A stretch of 64,000 nt of DNA from NCBI GenBank assembly GCA_965221135.1, contig CBDCRZ010000100.1:248001-312000 (forward strand), given 5' to 3'. This document shows positions 62,430-64,000 of the stretch, one piece after another. Position numbers and translations under genes: made by a program. This stretch comes from Sansalvadorimonas sp965221135 (GTDB lineage: Bacteria; Pseudomonadota; Gammaproteobacteria; Pseudomonadales; Endozoicomonadaceae). How positions within the stretch are numbered: position 1 is the stretch's first letter; each line of letters starts with the position of its first letter. The notes under the pieces were generated by a model. It had not been told where the DNA came from. It worked only from the letters and a program-made list of their open reading frames with translations, and made no database searches.

Positions 62430-64000
62430 TCAAGCCATCTCAATAGCGGGAGATGGTTCAACGGCATCCAGTTCTGCCGAATGACGCGGCAGGCTGATAC
62501 TGATACAGGTGCCCGTACCCTTCTCAAGATCTACAGGAGAGCGGACAGTGATTGTACCAAAATGTTCTTCTACAATGCTGTACACCAGCGCCATGCCCAA
62601 ACCTGTACCCTTACCTGCATCCTTGGTGGTAAAGAAAGGTTCGAACAAGCGTTTTTGGTTCTCTTCAGAGATACCCGAGCCCTGATCGGTCACCTGCAGA
62701 ATAACAGTATGTTCCTGGGCTGTGGTGTTCACGCTGACAATGGATTCGGCCGGTGAGGCATCCCGGGCATTGCTAAACAGGTTGATCAGCACCTGGGTAA
62801 TCTTCTGGCTGTCACCAGTGATCATATGATCCGGATTACAGTTGTTGATGAAACGGGTGTTGCGGCCATCCTTGTTCAGAGCGAGGAGTCCGGCGGCTTC
62901 ATTAGTGCAACGCTTCAGGCTGACAGCCTCAACAATAATCTCGTCCGGGTTCTGGCTGTTGGTCTGGCCGTTGTGAGCAAAGTTAATCAGCGAGTGCAGG
63001 ATGCGGGCGATACGCTGGGTCTGCTCAAGAATCTGTTCGGAAATCTCTTTGGTGTCAGGGTCATCAGTAAAACCACGCAGCTCCTGAGCAAGGCAGTCTA
63101 CACCAGTGACAGGGTTACCAATCTCATGGGCAACACCTGCAGCCAGCTGACCGATAGAAGCCAGACGTTCACTGTGCATCAGCTTCTGTTCCAGCAGCTG
63201 GGACTCGGTCTGGTCTTCCACCATTAACACTTTGCCATCTTCAATAAACGCACGATGAAGATTGAACGAGCGCAGTTGTCCATTAACGTCAATATTTCTG
63301 CGGGTTCGGGTGACAGACTCATCCCGGGAGAAATCTACAAGCATATTCCGCCATGGTTCCGGCAGACTGATCAGTCGTGAGCCAAGAGTTGTTTGTGCAG
63401 GTATACCTGTGATGGTCACCATGGCCTGGTTCCACATCAAAATTTCATCATCTTCCCCAAGGGAGCAGATTGCCATGGGCAGATATTGCAGAGTCTGACG
63501 ATGGTAGCGGCGCAGTTTATCCAGCTCGGCAGCCAGACCTGTGAGTCGATGCTCGTACTCTTCAACCTGGCTTTCTACAAAATTGATGTCTGCTACACCC
63601 GCGCTCTCGTGGGCGTAGGGAAGGTAGCGATTAATAATATCTCGGGAAACACTGGGCCCCATCAAGCCGGAAAGATTCGCTTCAATTCGGTCCCGCAACC
63701 TCCGCAGGGCATAAGGCCGCTTTTCATCCAGAGGCATATTCAGGTCACGCAGTGCCTGAAACACTTCACGCTGAGCAGTGTAAGAGCCAAGAGGGCGAGT
63801 CAGTCGTTCCTGGAATTCTTTAGGGGACGACGCTTTCATTGAGCGTCGTGATGGTCGACCAAGTGCCTGTATTGAGCAGATCTCAGCGGCATGACGTTCT
63901 TCAGGTGAACGCTTGGTAAACAGGCTGGTCAGAACCAGTGCAAGAATATTGGCAGAGAGGGATATAAGGGCAGAAGAGTGCCAGTTGATGCGCTCGGCAT
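62430..64000 (-). CDS. cbrA: Sensor histidine kinase CbrA, N-terminus outside the window
   Basis: The frame is open through the window edge, so the ATG at 63839 is internal. Residues before it (NWHSSALISLSANILALVLTSLFTKRSPEERHA) read, in two pieces, as the last helix of the SLC5 transporter-like domain of CbrA. Then come a PAS-like segment, HisKA with the phospho-His in AAGVAHEIGNPV, and an ATPase domain with GKGTGLGMALVYSIVEEHFG. It would phosphorylate CbrB. The true start lies beyond position 64000. Confidence 0.93.
   Translation of the reverse strand, partial: AERINWHSSALISLSANILALVLTSLFTKRSPEERHAAEICSIQALGRPSRRSMKASSPKEFQERLTRPLGSYTAQREVFQALRDLNMPLDEKRPYALRRLRDRIEANLSGLMGPSVSRDIINRYLPYAHESAGVADINFVESQVEEYEHRLTGLAAELDKLRRYHRQTLQYLPMAICSLGEDDEILMWNQAMVTITGIPAQTTLGSRLISLPEPWRNMLVDFSRDESVTRTRRNIDVNGQLRSFNLHRAFIEDGKVLMVEDQTESQLLEQKLMHSERLASIGQLAAGVAHEIGNPVTGVDCLAQELRGFTDDPDTKEISEQILEQTQRIARILHSLINFAHNGQTNSQNPDEIIVEAVSLKRCTNEAAGLLALNKDGRNTRFINNCNPDHMITGDSQKITQVLINLFSNARDASPAESIVSVNTTAQEHTVILQVTDQGSGISEENQKRLFEPFFTTKDAGKGTGLGMALVYSIVEEHFGTITVRSPVDLEKGTGTCISISLPRHSAELDAVEPSPAIEMA

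Overview
The window reads as a chromosome segment of a marine, host-associated gammaproteobacterium, most likely an Endozoicomonas-like member of the Oceanospirillales. This is inferred from gene content and protein style; no database search was run. Two backbone blocks match gene orders known from Pseudomonas and relatives: comF / bioB-bioF-bioH-bioC, and cbrA-cbrB-pcnB-folK-panB-panC-panD-pgi. Between and inside them lie accessory genes of symbiont or pathogen type: a eukaryotic-like Ser/Thr kinase, a death-domain protein, a cathepsin-like protease, Ser/Pro-repeat proteins, insertion sequences and gene remnants.

Layout. 1-1.9 kb: secreted or membrane protein with an SP-repeat tail. 1.9-6.6 kb: comF divergent from the biotin operon bioBFHC. 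6.7-11.7 kb: rhomboid protease, a small membrane protein, a death-domain plus DXD glycosyltransferase-like protein, and a zinc-binding membrane/TPR protein. 11.8-16.9 kb: kinase island with one intact kinase whose last four residues are CTLL (CaaX-like), two decayed kinase copies that keep the same terminus, a duplicated kinase leader, and small secreted or membrane ORFs. 17-19.7 kb: bioD, stranded about 10 kb from bioC, then an acyl-CoA dehydrogenase. 19.7-29.6 kb: unknown 735-aa protein, AIM24-family protein, secreted chorismate mutase, DUF2288, PagL-like lipid A deacylase, a tandemly duplicated unknown family, an ABC ATPase stub and a second acyl-CoA dehydrogenase. 29.6-36.3 kb: M16 lipoprotein protease, BarA-type hybrid kinase, RlmI/K-type methyltransferase. 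36.4-39.5 kb: pntAB, with a 12-nt repeat tract at the pntA start. 39.9-43.4 kb: hemerythrin and globin genes, a secreted isochorismatase-like hydrolase interrupted at its 3' end by an IS4-family element, and duplicated scraps of these genes. 43.5-47.3 kb: pldA, a frameshifted IS630-type element, a cathepsin-L-like protease. 47.4-50.4 kb: tRNA(CAU), cobO, btuB under a cobalamin riboswitch. 50.5-52.7 kb: LapG-like protease, DUF2333 protein, yciH/SUI1. 52.7-64 kb, all minus strand: pgi, panD, panC, panB, deoxynucleoside kinase, folK, pcnB, a membrane-anchored unknown, cbrB and the 3' part of cbrA, which runs off the window.

How it fits together. The backbone covers cofactor supply (biotin, pantothenate, folate, cobalamin), NADPH (pntAB) and carbon/nitrogen regulation (cbrAB). 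The accessory part looks like a host-interaction kit. The best candidates for something undescribed are the kinase family with a host-prenylation-like C-terminus and the death-domain/DXD fusion protein. Both lie in the 10-kb island that separates bioC from bioD.
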